64,000 nucleotides of DNA from Aureibacillus halotolerans (GCF_004363045.1 NZ_SNYJ01000008.1:62001-126000); one strand, 5' to 3'; positions 37,722-47,342 are shown, counted from the stretch's first letter. Notes: generated by a model not told the origin, from the sequence alone. Numbers and translations are program-made.

Positions 37722-37770
37722 CGAAAAACCCATTTCTCACAGATACGGCTTATGAGAAATGGGTTTTTCG
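37722..37770 (+). terminator. Bidirectional terminator between mdh and the NTF2-like gene
   Basis: The 18-bp arm CGAAAAACCCATTTCTCA pairs perfectly with TGAGAAATGGGTTTTTCG around a 13-base loop. A and T runs are built into the stem, so it can act in both directions. Confidence 0.88.
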
Positions 37771-37815
37771 ATGAATCATCAGCTGGAAATATCCTATTAT
37801 CAACAAAAAAACGGT

Positions 37816-38259
37816 TTAAATAATCCCATTTTCCTTCAATAACGACTGTTCGTCGCCAGTAATCCATCCGAATATTTTAAACGTAGTGTCATTTTCTTGT
37901 AAAAGGTAATTGGATTGGAAAGGAATTGATATTTCTTCGCCATTTTTCTCATATACCGAATTCCATTTGGTATGAGCGACAAAATGCTTGTCATCAAGGA
38001 CAGTGATTGAAACATCCAGACACTCCATGTGCTTTGTGCCAATCGATCGATAGTATTCATAGGCTTCGGCCATCGCATCTTTTAGTGATTCATTATTGAT
38101 GCCAGTTTTTACGACTAATGGATTTACAGAAATAAATTCCTCAGAGTAAAAACGTACAATGACCTCTAAGTCAGGCGTATCGTTCAAAGCCTCATTGAAT
38201 TTTGTTTCATACGTCTGAAAAAAGTCTTCTGCTTTCTTTTTCAATACGTCATTACTCAA
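37816..38259 (-). CDS. NTF2/SnoaL-like small protein
   Basis: A 147-residue soluble protein with the alpha+beta cone fold pattern of the NTF2/SnoaL superfamily: an N-terminal helix with EALNDTPDLEVIVRFYSEEF, the middle HMECLDVSITVLDDKHFVAHT, and YEKNGEEISIPFQSNYLLQ strands. It probably starts at TTG 38259 (AAAGGA is 9-12 bases upstream). Such proteins act as enzymes, ligand binders or immunity-type partners, so no function can be given. It is not part of the core B. subtilis order here, so it is an accessory gene between mdh and phoP. Confidence 0.7.
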   Translation of the reverse strand: MSNDVLKKKAEDFFQTYETKFNEALNDTPDLEVIVRFYSEEFISVNPLVVKTGINNESLKDAMAEAYEYYRSIGTKHMECLDVSITVLDDKHFVAHTKWNSVYEKNGEEISIPFQSNYLLQENDTTFKIFGWITGDEQSLLKENGII

Positions 38260-38652
38260 AAAATCATTCCTTTAACAAAATAGTATCGTCGTTTTCTAAT
38301 TCCCTCAATTCTTCGTTCTAAACGATTTTCCGAAGCTGTTAAAATCGTTCATCGCATACGAGCTATATCCTCCAGAATTAGAATGCCCTTCTGTTTCAAA
38401 ACCATATGCGCTACAGTGATGACAAAGACACTAACCTCATACACGACTTTCCCTCTATCACAGGATAAAACGATAATAAGACGATTTAAAATAAGGAACT
38501 CCAATAAGAAAAACTTTTGCTCAATCAAAATTGATAGTATGATACATAGGAGAGTTCATTTACAAAAAGCTTGAGAGATACTCCCAGGCATTGATTGAAA
38601 ACGAAAAAGAGAACCCTATATAGACGGGGAAATCAACGCAGGAGGACTCAAT
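38260..38652 (+). promoter_or_regulatory. Intergenic region upstream of phoP
   Basis: 393 bp without a credible gene. A TATGAT at 38538 is the best -10-like hexamer, with TTTTGC 17 bp before it as a poor -35. A TTTACA at about 38555 resembles half a PhoP box (TT(A/T/C)ACA), but no clear tandem pair is seen. No repeat family copy is present. Confidence 0.35.
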
Positions 38653-39363
38653 GTGAGCGATAAAAAAATATTAGTTGTAGACGATGAACCGTCCATTGTG
38701 ACGTTATTAAAATACAATCTGGAGCAGGCTGGATTTGAAGTGATCACAGCCGATGATGGCGAAAAGGCACTGCAAATGATTGCGCAGGAGGCAACCGCCT
38801 TAGTTGTTCTTGATTTAATGTTGCCTAAAATGGATGGGGTCGAAGTATGTAAGCAGCTACGACAGCAAAAAAACCAGCTTCCTATTCTTATGCTCACGGC
38901 TAAGGATGATGAGTTTGACAAGGTTCTTGGTTTGGAATTAGGCGCAGACGATTACATGACAAAGCCCTTTAGTCCGAGAGAAGTGGTTGCGCGCGTTAAA
39001 GCGATCTTACGTCGAACACAGGCTGCTCAAACGGAAGAATCAAAAGAGCAAGAATCCTACGTATTCGGTGAGCTTGAAGTGTACCCAGACCAGTATGAAG
39101 CCTATTATAGAAAAGAAGAGTTGGAATTAACCCCTAAGGAATTCGAACTTTTGGCTTATCTCGCTAAAAATCGCGGACGTGTCATGACCCGTGATCAACT
39201 TCTTAGCGCGGTGTGGAACTATGATTTTGTAGGAGACACACGAATTGTAGATGTGCACATTAGTCACTTGCGTGAAAAAATTGAGGATGACACGAAGAAA
39301 CCGACCTACATTAAAACGATTCGCGGGTTAGGGTATAAGATGGAAGAGCCTAAACACGTATGA
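38653..39363 (+). CDS. phoP: Phosphate-response regulator PhoP
   Basis: A 236-residue OmpR/PhoB-type response regulator. The receiver domain has the acidic pocket VVDDEP (D10-D11) and the phospho-acceptor Asp54 in VVLDLMLPKMDG, with Lys in MTKPFSPREV. The C-terminal winged helix (about 138-232) ends VRT-type with IKTIRGLGYKMEEPK. It starts with GTG behind CAGGAGGA. It overlaps phoR by 4 bp. The pair controls phosphate starvation genes. Confidence 0.93.
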   Translation: MSDKKILVVDDEPSIVTLLKYNLEQAGFEVITADDGEKALQMIAQEATALVVLDLMLPKMDGVEVCKQLRQQKNQLPILMLTAKDDEFDKVLGLELGADDYMTKPFSPREVVARVKAILRRTQAAQTEESKEQESYVFGELEVYPDQYEAYYRKEELELTPKEFELLAYLAKNRGRVMTRDQLLSAVWNYDFVGDTRIVDVHISHLREKIEDDTKKPTYIKTIRGLGYKMEEPKHV

Positions 39364-41075
39364 AACGAATACACATTCGACTGCCAATTCTTTTAACAAT
39401 CACATTGGCATTGTCCTTTGTGGCAATTGCTTTTGTGCTTGGGCAGGCTATTGAGCAACGATTCATAGAAGAAACACAAAACCAGTTGAGCGATGAAGCA
39501 ACCTTCATTGGCAGTATGCTTGAAGAGAATGACGATTTATTGGATCGTGTCGCAGGCAATGGTTCAACGCTCATGGCGCTTTACGATGAGCAAGGGAGCT
39601 TGCTAACAACTACCCAGACTGGTGAAAATCAAGTTCCTATCCCTGACAACGTTCGAATTACAAGCGCTAGTGCGAATCAGCAAAACGAGCATTATTTGTA
39701 TACTCTCGTTGAAGTGGACCTGTCTTCTCAAGGGGCTTATTTGTTCGTAGGAAAGCTAAGAGACGAAGTCACGGCAGCCACCTCATCGATTTGGTGGACG
39801 ATTCTCCTCTTGCTTGGTTTAGCGTTGCTCATCATTACGTTTATAACAGTGCGAATAACAATGCATTATTCAAAACCGATTGAGTCCGCTACTAGAGTTG
39901 CTACGGAACTTGCAAGGGGCAATTATAAAGCAAGAACCTATGAACAGTTCTCAGGGGAAACGGGGAGTGCGTTAAGTCAGTCCATTAATATTTTGGCGCG
40001 CAATCTGCAAAAAATGGTCGATTCCCAAGAGATGCAAAAAGATCGTTTACGAACCTTGATTGAAAGCATGGGAAGTAGTTTGCTGCTCATTGATGGGAAA
40101 GGCTCAGTGAATCTGTTAAATAAAACGTATAAAGAAACGTTTTATGTTGACGAAAACGAGTTGCTGTATCGTAATTACTATGATGTCTTGGAGCACCAAG
40201 AAGTCATTCACTTGATTGAAGAAGTCTTTATGACGGAAAAAAGCGTACGTAAACAAATGCGCCTTTCATTAAATATAGAACGAAAGCATTTTGAAGTGTA
40301 TGGTACACCAATTATCGGTGAAGCGAAGGAATGGAAAGGCATTGTGCTTGTTTTTCATGATATTACTGATTTGAAGAAACTGGAAAATACACGTAAAGAT
40401 TTTGTTGCGAACGTTTCACATGAACTGAAAACCCCAATCACTTCTATTCGAGGATTTACGGAAACACTTCTTGATGGGGCAGGGGAAGAGAAGGAGCTTC
40501 GTGAGCATTTCTTATCCATTATTCTTAAGGAAAGCGAAAGGCTTCAGTCGTTAATTCATGATTTGCTTGATTTGTCTAGAATTGAACAAGAAGGTTTTGT
40601 GTTGAATGTCTCTGAAGTGTCCCTTGCGGATGTAGTGCAAGACACCATTGATGCGCTGTCTGACAAGGCGGGCAAAAAGAACATTGAGCTGTTTGCGAAT
40701 TCGGATGAGAAAAACGAACTCTCAGTGAAGGGAGACAGCCTTCGGATTCGGCAAATTCTTTACAATCTCATGAACAACGCTATTGCATACACGCCTGAAG
40801 GTGGAAATGTTCACATTGCCATTCAGTCTAAAGAATCGGGAGTGGAGCTTGTTGTCTCCGATTCAGGCATTGGCATTGAGACAAGTGAAATTCCACGGAT
40901 TTTTGAACGTTTTTATCGTGTTGATAAAGATCGAAGCCGCCATTCAGGAGGCACAGGCCTTGGCCTTGCCATTGTAAAGCACCTTGTTGAAGCCCATAGT
41001 GGTCAAATACGGGTCGATAGCAGCATTGGCAACGGAACGACATTCACTGTGCGGCTTCCCAATCAGTTTACATGA
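39360..41075 (+). CDS. phoR: Phosphate-sensing histidine kinase PhoR
   Basis: A 571-residue membrane sensor kinase. It has helix 1 (about 9-29), an outside sensor loop (about 30-142), helix 2 (about 144-166), HAMP (about 168-220) and PAS (about 226-338). The HisKA domain has phospho-acceptor His354 in FVANVSHELKTPITS, and the ATPase domain shows LMNNAIAYTPEGG, VSDSGIGIE and GGTGLGLAIVKHLVEAH. It overlaps phoP by 4 bp. A terminator lies 85 bp downstream. Confidence 0.94.
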   Translation: MKRIHIRLPILLTITLALSFVAIAFVLGQAIEQRFIEETQNQLSDEATFIGSMLEENDDLLDRVAGNGSTLMALYDEQGSLLTTTQTGENQVPIPDNVRITSASANQQNEHYLYTLVEVDLSSQGAYLFVGKLRDEVTAATSSIWWTILLLLGLALLIITFITVRITMHYSKPIESATRVATELARGNYKARTYEQFSGETGSALSQSINILARNLQKMVDSQEMQKDRLRTLIESMGSSLLLIDGKGSVNLLNKTYKETFYVDENELLYRNYYDVLEHQEVIHLIEEVFMTEKSVRKQMRLSLNIERKHFEVYGTPIIGEAKEWKGIVLVFHDITDLKKLENTRKDFVANVSHELKTPITSIRGFTETLLDGAGEEKELREHFLSIILKESERLQSLIHDLLDLSRIEQEGFVLNVSEVSLADVVQDTIDALSDKAGKKNIELFANSDEKNELSVKGDSLRIRQILYNLMNNAIAYTPEGGNVHIAIQSKESGVELVVSDSGIGIETSEIPRIFERFYRVDKDRSRHSGGTGLGLAIVKHLVEAHSGQIRVDSSIGNGTTFTVRLPNQFT

Positions 41076-41160
41076 GTTTTACAAGCTATTCACACAGTCT
41101 TTATAAACATTCGGTATGCTTACTTATGAAACCCCTTCATATAGGAGCAATCCGAGTTTG

Positions 41161-41193
41161 GCGAAAAGCGTACATGCTTTTCGTCCTTTTTTT
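41161..41193 (+). terminator. Rho-independent terminator of phoPR
   Basis: GCGAAAAGC and GCTTTTCGT form an 8-9 bp stem with a short loop, then CC and seven T. Confidence 0.82.
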
Positions 41194-41269
41194 GTGGTGT
41201 GATCAATTAATGGATTGTATTTTCTAATAGATCGCCTCTTAGCAATTAAGCGGATCTCCATGCTCTATA

Positions 41270-41965
41270 TAACTAGCGGCAAAGAAAACACGACCGCTTC
41301 GTCAAAACACTTCGCTTTCCACGGGCACGGCTTCAGCTTCCTCGGAAAGCAAAAGCTTTCCGAGGGGATCTTCAGCTCGCGCTGTTCCCGTAGGAGTCTA
41401 CGTATTTTGACTACGCTAATGTTTGTTTCTACGTAAATGATTTTTGTATAAACAAGTAAGAAAACGAGTTAAGTCGTTTAAATTACCAAACAAGACAAGT
41501 AAGCGCATCGTTTCATGCAAAGTTATATCACCTAGTGCAGTATTGATGGAGCGGTGGACAGTGCAAAATCAACTTCAACGCTTGCTATGCTTCAGTGGAA
41601 GTAAAGCAATTGACCTCCCCAAAACAACGCCTGCTGTATTCAGTAAATAGGGATGGTAACGGTGCTCACAATCCTTTGATTTCTAAAAGGTCGTCTTTCA
41701 GTAACGAAGCTGACTTCTAGACGCAAAATCACAAGATGAGCCCCTTTTTATCTCTTATTAGATCAAAAATGAGCATCATTAAAAGCTACCACTAGCAAGA
41801 CTCCAGCGGCAAAGAAAACACGACGAGGTCTTTTCGAGTCGATGTTGCACTTGTACCCGTAGGGTGAAAAGAAAACACGATGAAGCTTCCTTCGAGTCGA
41901 TGATGCACTTGTACACTTTAGGGTGAAAGCGAGCGTATGGCAGCTTGTATAGAAAGCAACCCCAA
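41270..41965 (+). repeat. Family A repeat, copy 4
   Basis: Core at about 41318-41425 with the perfect hairpin CCTCGGAAAGC/GCTTTCCGAGG, GGATCTTCAGCTCGCGC and GTCTACGTATTTTGACTACG. The transposase-remnant region (about 41490-41560) keeps AAGTAAGCGCATCGTTTCAT, but the part coding PEDHLL is deleted. A later piece with CTGCTGTATTCAGTAAA matches copy 1. Two tandem GAAAACACGA...GAGTCGATG modules lie at about 41812 and 41872, and the end GAGCGTATGGCAGCTTGTAT is at about 41931-41950. It fills most of the phoR to polA gap. Confidence 0.75.
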
Positions 41966-42100
41966 TATTGAATTGCAAGTTGAGTTAATATGTTTCTGTT
42001 TTGACCAAAAGCTATTCTACTCAATCAAGCTTTTTTTCTTTTGCTTTTAGGACATGGTAGAATACAACTTAGAAGAAGACGTTGAGGAGGCCATTGCCTA

Positions 42101-44737
42101 ATGAATAATCGACTCGTACTGATTGATGGAAATTCTATTGCTTATCGTGCTTTTTTTGCACTTCCTTTATTAAGCAACGACAAAGGGGTTTACACGAATG
42201 CCGTTTATGGGTTCACGACAATGCTTTTAAAAGTATTGGAAAATCACAATCCCTCACATATGCTCGTTGCCTTTGATAAAGGAAAAAAGACATTTCGCCA
42301 CGAGACGTATGCCTCCTACAAGGGAACACGACAAAAAACCCCTTCTGAATTGTCTGAGCAGCTTCCGATGCTTCATGACCTGCTTGCCTCGTTTGATATT
42401 GCCGTCGATCAACAGGACCTTTATGAAGCGGATGATTTAATTGGCACCTATGCGAGACTCGCTGAGGCAGAAGGCTACGACATTGACATTATTACTGGAG
42501 ATAAGGATTTGCTACAGCTTGTCTCAGAGAAAATCACCGTTCATCTCACACGTAAAGGCATCACCGAGATGGATAGCTATGATATAGAAGCTCTATATGA
42601 ACGATACGCTCTCCAACCAGAACAAATCATTGACTTGAAGGCCCTTATGGGCGATAGCTCTGACAACATTCCAGGGGTTCCAGGTGTTGGGGAAAAAACA
42701 GCGTTAAAGCTCTTGGCACAATTTTCAACAGTGGCTGGTGTATATGACCACCTTGACGAGGTAAGCGGGAAAAAACTCAAAGAAAAGCTTGCAGACCATC
42801 GTTCGGATGCGGAGATGAGCAGAAAACTAGTGACAATAAATACTGACGCTCCCATTAACAAAGCGCTCAAAGAGCTTTCCTATGCATCTTTTGAGCCGAA
42901 CAAGGTTGGTGAGGTATTCAAGGAATTTGGGTTTAAATCACTGCTTGAACGTATTGGAAGTGAAGAGGCTGAAGAGGAATCTTCACAGTCCGACATTGAT
43001 GTGGAGGTTGAGCTGCTAACTGCAGATGTAAAAAAAGCAGCCTTGCAGTCACCGGCAGCCATTGTTATCGAGCTGCCACAGGAAAATTACCATACCTCTC
43101 CTATACTCGGAATGGGAATCGCCAACGACAACGGTGTGTTTTTTGCCAGTCCAGAGGTCATTGAAGGCTCAAAAGAGTTGCAGGATTGGCTGGCGTCTGA
43201 TGACGAGAAGGTCGTCTACCACGCCAAAAAAGCGTGGGTGTCGTTGAAGTGGAAGGGGCTCTCCTTGAATGGTGTCACATTTGATGCGTATATGGCCTCT
43301 TATTTAATCAATCCTGGAGAAACGAATCATGAATTATCCGATGTCGCCTCCCGCCATGCTGTTGGCAAGGTCCGTACCGATGAATCCATTTACGGGAAAG
43401 GCGCAAAATTTACTGTTCCTCCCGTTGACACACTTGCCCAATTTGTTGGGGAGAAAGCGGTTGTGTTACGTGAGCTTCATCCGTTGCTTGCTAAAGAGCT
43501 TAAAGCGCGTGATATGGACATGCTATTTGAAGAGCTGGAGTTTCCGTTAGCCGCCATCCTTTCCCAAATGGAATTCCAGGGTGTGGATGTTAATGCCGAG
43601 TCCCTAAAGTCAATGGGGCAAGAGCTTGAAAAGACATTGGCCAAGGTTGAAGCTGAAATTCATGAATTGGCAGACGTTGAATTTAATATCAATTCACCAA
43701 AGCAGCTTGGAGAAATTCTGTTTGATAAACTCAACCTCCCAGTTATGAAGAAAACAAAAACAGGCTATTCGACCTCTGCGGACGTGCTTGAAAAGCTTGA
43801 GGACAAACATCCAATCATCGAGAAAATTCTCTTGTATCGACAGCTAGGGAAGCTAAATTCAACGTATATTGAAGGCTTGTTAAAATCCATTTCCGATAAA
43901 ACGGGTAAAATACACACGCGTTTTAACCAGGCCCTCACACAAACAGGTCGTCTGAGTTCCATTGATCCCAACTTGCAAAACATCCCCATTCGATTGGAGG
44001 AGGGACGCAAGATACGGAAAGCGTTTGTGCCTTCTGAGCCAGACTGGGTATTGCTCTCTGCGGATTACTCGCAGATTGAGCTTCGTGTGCTCGCGCATAT
44101 CTCTGAGGATGAAAAGCTGATTGAGGCGTTTAAAAAGGGCGAAGACATTCATACACAAACGGCTATGGAAGTGTTCAAGGTGGAGGCTGATGATGTGACG
44201 GGAAACATGCGTCGTCAAGCAAAGGCTGTAAACTTTGGCATCGTTTATGGGATAAGCGATTATGGGTTATCTCAAAGCCTTGGGATTACGCGAAAGGAAG
44301 CTGGCCAATTCATCGAACGTTATCTAGAATCGTATCCAGGTGTGAAAAGGTACATGGAATCCGTAGTAGAACAGGCGAGAAAAGATGGCTATGTGACGAC
44401 ATTAATGAATCGTCGTCGCTACTTGCCGGATATTAATAGTCGTCAATTTAATCAGCGTAGCTTTGCTGAACGAACAGCTATGAACACTCCAATCCAAGGA
44501 ACAGGTGCTGATATCATCAAGCAAGCGATGATTCGTCTGAATGATGAACTGAAGAAAAAAGGAGCCCGTGCACGTGTTTTATTGCAGGTGCACGATGAAC
44601 TAATTATCGAAACGCCGAAAGAAGAATTGGCTTGGCTCGAAACCATTGTGCCGTCTGTAATGGAACAGGCGATGGCATTGGACGTGCCACTTAAAGTCGA
44701 TCTTTCATCTGGAAGTACGTGGTACGATGCCAAATAA
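42101..44737 (+). CDS. polA: DNA polymerase I
   Basis: An 878-residue repair polymerase that also removes RNA primers. The N-terminal 5'-nuclease domain (about 1-290) shows LIDGNSIAYRAFFAL and ADDLIGTYA. The 3'-5' exonuclease-like domain (about 300-470) lacks the usual DTE motif (the segment reads AIVIELPQEN), so proofreading is probably absent, as in other Bacillus PolA. Polymerase motif A is SADYSQIELRVLAH, motif B is RRQAKAVNFGIVYG and motif C is LLQVHDELIIE. TGAGGAGG precedes the ATG. Confidence 0.96.
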   Translation: MNNRLVLIDGNSIAYRAFFALPLLSNDKGVYTNAVYGFTTMLLKVLENHNPSHMLVAFDKGKKTFRHETYASYKGTRQKTPSELSEQLPMLHDLLASFDIAVDQQDLYEADDLIGTYARLAEAEGYDIDIITGDKDLLQLVSEKITVHLTRKGITEMDSYDIEALYERYALQPEQIIDLKALMGDSSDNIPGVPGVGEKTALKLLAQFSTVAGVYDHLDEVSGKKLKEKLADHRSDAEMSRKLVTINTDAPINKALKELSYASFEPNKVGEVFKEFGFKSLLERIGSEEAEEESSQSDIDVEVELLTADVKKAALQSPAAIVIELPQENYHTSPILGMGIANDNGVFFASPEVIEGSKELQDWLASDDEKVVYHAKKAWVSLKWKGLSLNGVTFDAYMASYLINPGETNHELSDVASRHAVGKVRTDESIYGKGAKFTVPPVDTLAQFVGEKAVVLRELHPLLAKELKARDMDMLFEELEFPLAAILSQMEFQGVDVNAESLKSMGQELEKTLAKVEAEIHELADVEFNINSPKQLGEILFDKLNLPVMKKTKTGYSTSADVLEKLEDKHPIIEKILLYRQLGKLNSTYIEGLLKSISDKTGKIHTRFNQALTQTGRLSSIDPNLQNIPIRLEEGRKIRKAFVPSEPDWVLLSADYSQIELRVLAHISEDEKLIEAFKKGEDIHTQTAMEVFKVEADDVTGNMRRQAKAVNFGIVYGISDYGLSQSLGITRKEAGQFIERYLESYPGVKRYMESVVEQARKDGYVTTLMNRRRYLPDINSRQFNQRSFAERTAMNTPIQGTGADIIKQAMIRLNDELKKKGARARVLLQVHDELIIETPKEELAWLETIVPSVMEQAMALDVPLKVDLSSGSTWYDAK

Positions 44738-44756
44738 GCTATCGACTAGGTGAAAT

Positions 44757-44820
44757 TGAAGAGGGTGGGCATCGCTAGATTGTTCAATGATCTGGCTAAA
44801 CGCCCTCCTCTTTAAGTTTT
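44757..44820 (+). terminator. Hairpin between polA and mutM
   Basis: AAGAGGGTGGGC pairs with GCCCTCCTCTT with a small bulge across a loop of about 30 bases, followed by TAAGTTTTC. A weak terminator or attenuator. Confidence 0.45.
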
Positions 44821-44865
44821 CAGAAATAAGCTAACGATTTAATTAACATAGAAAGGAGTCACACC

Positions 44866-45693
44866 GTGCCAGAATTGCCCGAAGTAGAGAGTGTTCGAAA
44901 TGCGCTCACCGCCCTTATTATTGGAAAACGGATTGAACATATGGACGTGTTTTGGTCAAATATTATAAAACGCCCCACAGAACAAGCAGAATGGAATCAC
45001 CGTCTGCGTGGATCGACCTTTCAACGAGTGGATCGCAAAGGGAAATTTTTGATTTTATATACGGAAAAGGATGCCATCGTTTCACATTTGCGTATGGAAG
45101 GAAAGTATGAACTGTCTCCAAAAGATCGAGACAGAGACACTCATACGCATATTGTGTTTTCCTTTGCCGATGAAACAGAACTCCGATATAAGGATGTACG
45201 GAAATTTGGGACGATGCATTTGTTTCATATTGGGGAAGAGCACCAGAGCTTGCCTCTTTCTCAAGTAGGAGAAGAGCCCATTGATGAAGCGTTTGATGTG
45301 GGTGCTTTTTCTGCGAGCTTAAGGAAAACAAAACGGTCGATTAAAGCAGTGTTGCTGGATCAAAAAATTGTCGCAGGTCTTGGGAACATCTATGTGGATG
45401 AAACCCTCTTCCGATCGGGCATTCATCCAGCAAAATCGGCATGCGAGCTGACCGATGCACAAACGTTAACTCTCGCTGAACAAATGAAAGTAGTTCTTCT
45501 TGACGCGATTGAAAAAGGCGGCAGTACCATCCGCTCCTATAAAAATACGTTTGGTGAGCTCGGTACGTTTCAAAATGAATTTTTAGTTTACGGTCGTAAG
45601 GGAGAAAAGTGCAAGCAGTGTGAGGCTGGTATTGAAAAAAGCATTGTTGCCGGCAGAGGTACGCACTTTTGTTCAAGCTGTCAGCCTATGTAA
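44866..45693 (+). CDS. mutM: Formamidopyrimidine-DNA glycosylase
   Basis: MutM (Fpg) removes 8-oxoguanine and formamidopyrimidines and cuts at the abasic site. The 275-residue product starts with GTG and, after Met, has the catalytic proline and glutamate PELPEVESV. The DNA-contact lysine lies in DRKGKFLIL. The C-terminal zinc finger has CKQC and CSSC. GAAAGGAGTC precedes the start. It is followed by ytaF and coaE in what looks like one transcript. Confidence 0.95.
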   Translation: MPELPEVESVRNALTALIIGKRIEHMDVFWSNIIKRPTEQAEWNHRLRGSTFQRVDRKGKFLILYTEKDAIVSHLRMEGKYELSPKDRDRDTHTHIVFSFADETELRYKDVRKFGTMHLFHIGEEHQSLPLSQVGEEPIDEAFDVGAFSASLRKTKRSIKAVLLDQKIVAGLGNIYVDETLFRSGIHPAKSACELTDAQTLTLAEQMKVVLLDAIEKGGSTIRSYKNTFGELGTFQNEFLVYGRKGEKCKQCEAGIEKSIVAGRGTHFCSSCQPM

Positions 45694-45755
45694 GACGGAC
45701 ATAGGACAATTTCCTTCCATACACTACAGTAAGTTCATTGGAGGGAGACGGGTCT

Positions 45756-46373
45756 ATGTCTTCATTGTTTTTTTTAAGTTTACTTGCGTTTGCGGTAAGC
45801 TTAGATGGGTTTGCGGTTGGCTTTACGTATGGGGTGAGAGGCATTCGCGTGCCGCTGCTAGCGCTTGTCATTATTTCACTTTGTTCTGCCTTGACCTTTC
45901 TCATGGCGATGCAGTTTGGAACGTTTATTGAGCAGTTTTTATCGGTTGAAGTAGCCGAGTCAATGGGCGGTTGGCTTCTGATTTGCATCGGGATGTGGGT
46001 CCTGATACAGATGATCATTTCATCTTTTTCAAACCGTACCCATTCAGCGGCGGAGAATGGCGGACCAAAGCAACTTCTCCATGTTGTAAAATCACCATCT
46101 TCAGCAGATATGGATGCGTCAGGTCATATTTCTGGAACGGAAGCGGTGTTTTTAGGTATTGCTCTGTCACTTGATGCACTTGGCGCAGGGATCAGTGCAG
46201 CATTTCTTTCATTTTCCCCTGTTTGGATGACACTTGCCATCGTGCTAAGCAGCTTGCTTTGTCTTCGTTCGGGGATTTGGTTAGGCCATACAATGTCAAA
46301 CCCTCGATTGATGCGTGCGTTCTCTGTGTTTCCAAGTGTAATGTTAATTATGATTGGTTTGTGGAAAGTATAA
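45756..46373 (+). CDS. ytaF: Sporulation membrane protein YtaF (MntP-like)
   Basis: A 205-residue membrane protein with six helices and the duplicated half-transporter pattern of the MntP/YtaF family: SLLAFAVSLDGFAVGFTYG near the start and IALSLDALGAGISAAFL in the second half, each with the conserved Asp. MntP exports Mn2+; YtaF is a spore-linked relative of unproven substrate. ATG 45756 follows GGAGGGAG. coaE begins 18 bp later. Confidence 0.87.
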   Translation: MSSLFFLSLLAFAVSLDGFAVGFTYGVRGIRVPLLALVIISLCSALTFLMAMQFGTFIEQFLSVEVAESMGGWLLICIGMWVLIQMIISSFSNRTHSAAENGGPKQLLHVVKSPSSADMDASGHISGTEAVFLGIALSLDALGAGISAAFLSFSPVWMTLAIVLSSLLCLRSGIWLGHTMSNPRLMRAFSVFPSVMLIMIGLWKV

Positions 46374-46391
46374 AAGAAAGCGGTGGGTTGT

Positions 46392-46988
46392 ATGTCACTA
46401 AACGTTGGATTGACGGGTGGTATTGCCAGTGGGAAAAGTAGCGTGTCTCACTGGTTGTCTTCGAAAGGATACCCAATCATTGATGCGGATGTCATTTCCC
46501 GACAAGTGGTCGAACCAGGTCAAGACGCGTTGAATGAAATCATTGACGCGTTTGGACAAGCGTATGTGCAGGAGAACGGAGCTCTGGATCGCAAAAAACT
46601 CGGTGCGCATATTTTTTCCGATGACAAAGCTCGCGAAACTTTAAATCACATCGTCCATCCTGCTGTGCAGAACGAAATGAAGCGTCAGCAAAACGAATGG
46701 ATGAAAATGTCGCCAAACGCCATTATCAGTGATATTCCACTGCTTTTTGAAAACGGACGTGCTCATGAATTTGATACCACATTGCTTGTTTATGTATCGC
46801 CTGACATTCAGCTAGAACGATTAATGGAACGAGATCAATTGACTGAAGAAGCAGCCAAGCTACGAATTCAGTCCCAAATGACGCTTCAGGAAAAAAAGAA
46901 GTTGGCGCACTACGCAGTCGACAATAGTAGAACGTTTGAGGAAACAATTGAGCAACTTATTCAGTGGATAAACGCAATGAAAATCTAA
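46392..46988 (+). CDS. coaE: Dephospho-CoA kinase
   Basis: CoaE phosphorylates dephospho-CoA, the last step of CoA synthesis. The 198-residue product has the P-loop GLTGGIASGKSSVS at about 6-19, the substrate region IDADVISRQVVEPG and the LID-domain stretch VYVSPDIQLERLMERD. I use the ATG at 46392; the upstream GGTGGG is a weak ribosome-binding site, and a start at 46383 is possible. It is 18 bp after ytaF. Confidence 0.94.
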   Translation: MSLNVGLTGGIASGKSSVSHWLSSKGYPIIDADVISRQVVEPGQDALNEIIDAFGQAYVQENGALDRKKLGAHIFSDDKARETLNHIVHPAVQNEMKRQQNEWMKMSPNAIISDIPLLFENGRAHEFDTTLLVYVSPDIQLERLMERDQLTEEAAKLRIQSQMTLQEKKKLAHYAVDNSRTFEETIEQLIQWINAMKI

Positions 46989-47175
46989 CGAAACACGTCT
47001 AGCTAAAAACGAACTATTAAGCAGTTAGGAATGTTGTCCAATAGAGTACTTTAAGCTGCTGCGTAAACGATGATGATTTTTGAAGACTGCTGATGTCAAG
47101 TCTTGGTGTCGGTTGCATTTATGCTAGACATATTGACATTCATTGAACTGCGATAAAAAAACAGGGGAAATTTTG

Positions 47176-47204
47176 TTGCAAAAATGATGGTAGCATCGTA
47201 TACT
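47176..47204 (+). promoter_or_regulatory. SigA promoter of speH
   Basis: TTGCAA and TATACT with an exact 17-bp spacer. The predicted start near 47211 gives a 5' leader of about 130 nt. Confidence 0.7.
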
Positions 47205-47210
47205 ATGAAT

Positions 47211-47342
47211 CGTAACTTCATCAAGCAATTGGGTGAGGCTGCTCAAAGGGTTAGGACCTCTCTGGACTAACTTTCCCCCGTGGTAGTGAACAATTGTCAT
47301 TCAAGTGCAATGAGGTGTTAATTACGAAAAGGGGGAACAAAA
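47211..47342 (+). promoter_or_regulatory. Structured speH leader with anti-Shine-Dalgarno, candidate RNA switch
   Basis: The leader contains GTTAG (47250-47254) pairing with CTAAC (47267-47271). The loop holds CCTC (47257-47260), which can pair back to GAGG (47235-47238) as a pseudoknot. TTCCCCC (47273-47279), right after that stem, is perfectly complementary to GGGGGAA (47331-47337), the ribosome-binding site. CAATTG occurs on both flanks. The layout suits translational control of AdoMet decarboxylase, perhaps by a polyamine or AdoMet, but I cannot match it to a named riboswitch class. Confidence 0.4.

Noticed and set aside
38383-38574. 63-residue frame upstream of phoP
   Set aside because: No ribosome-binding site, skewed composition (many Thr, Ser, Arg, His), AT-rich intergenic DNA.
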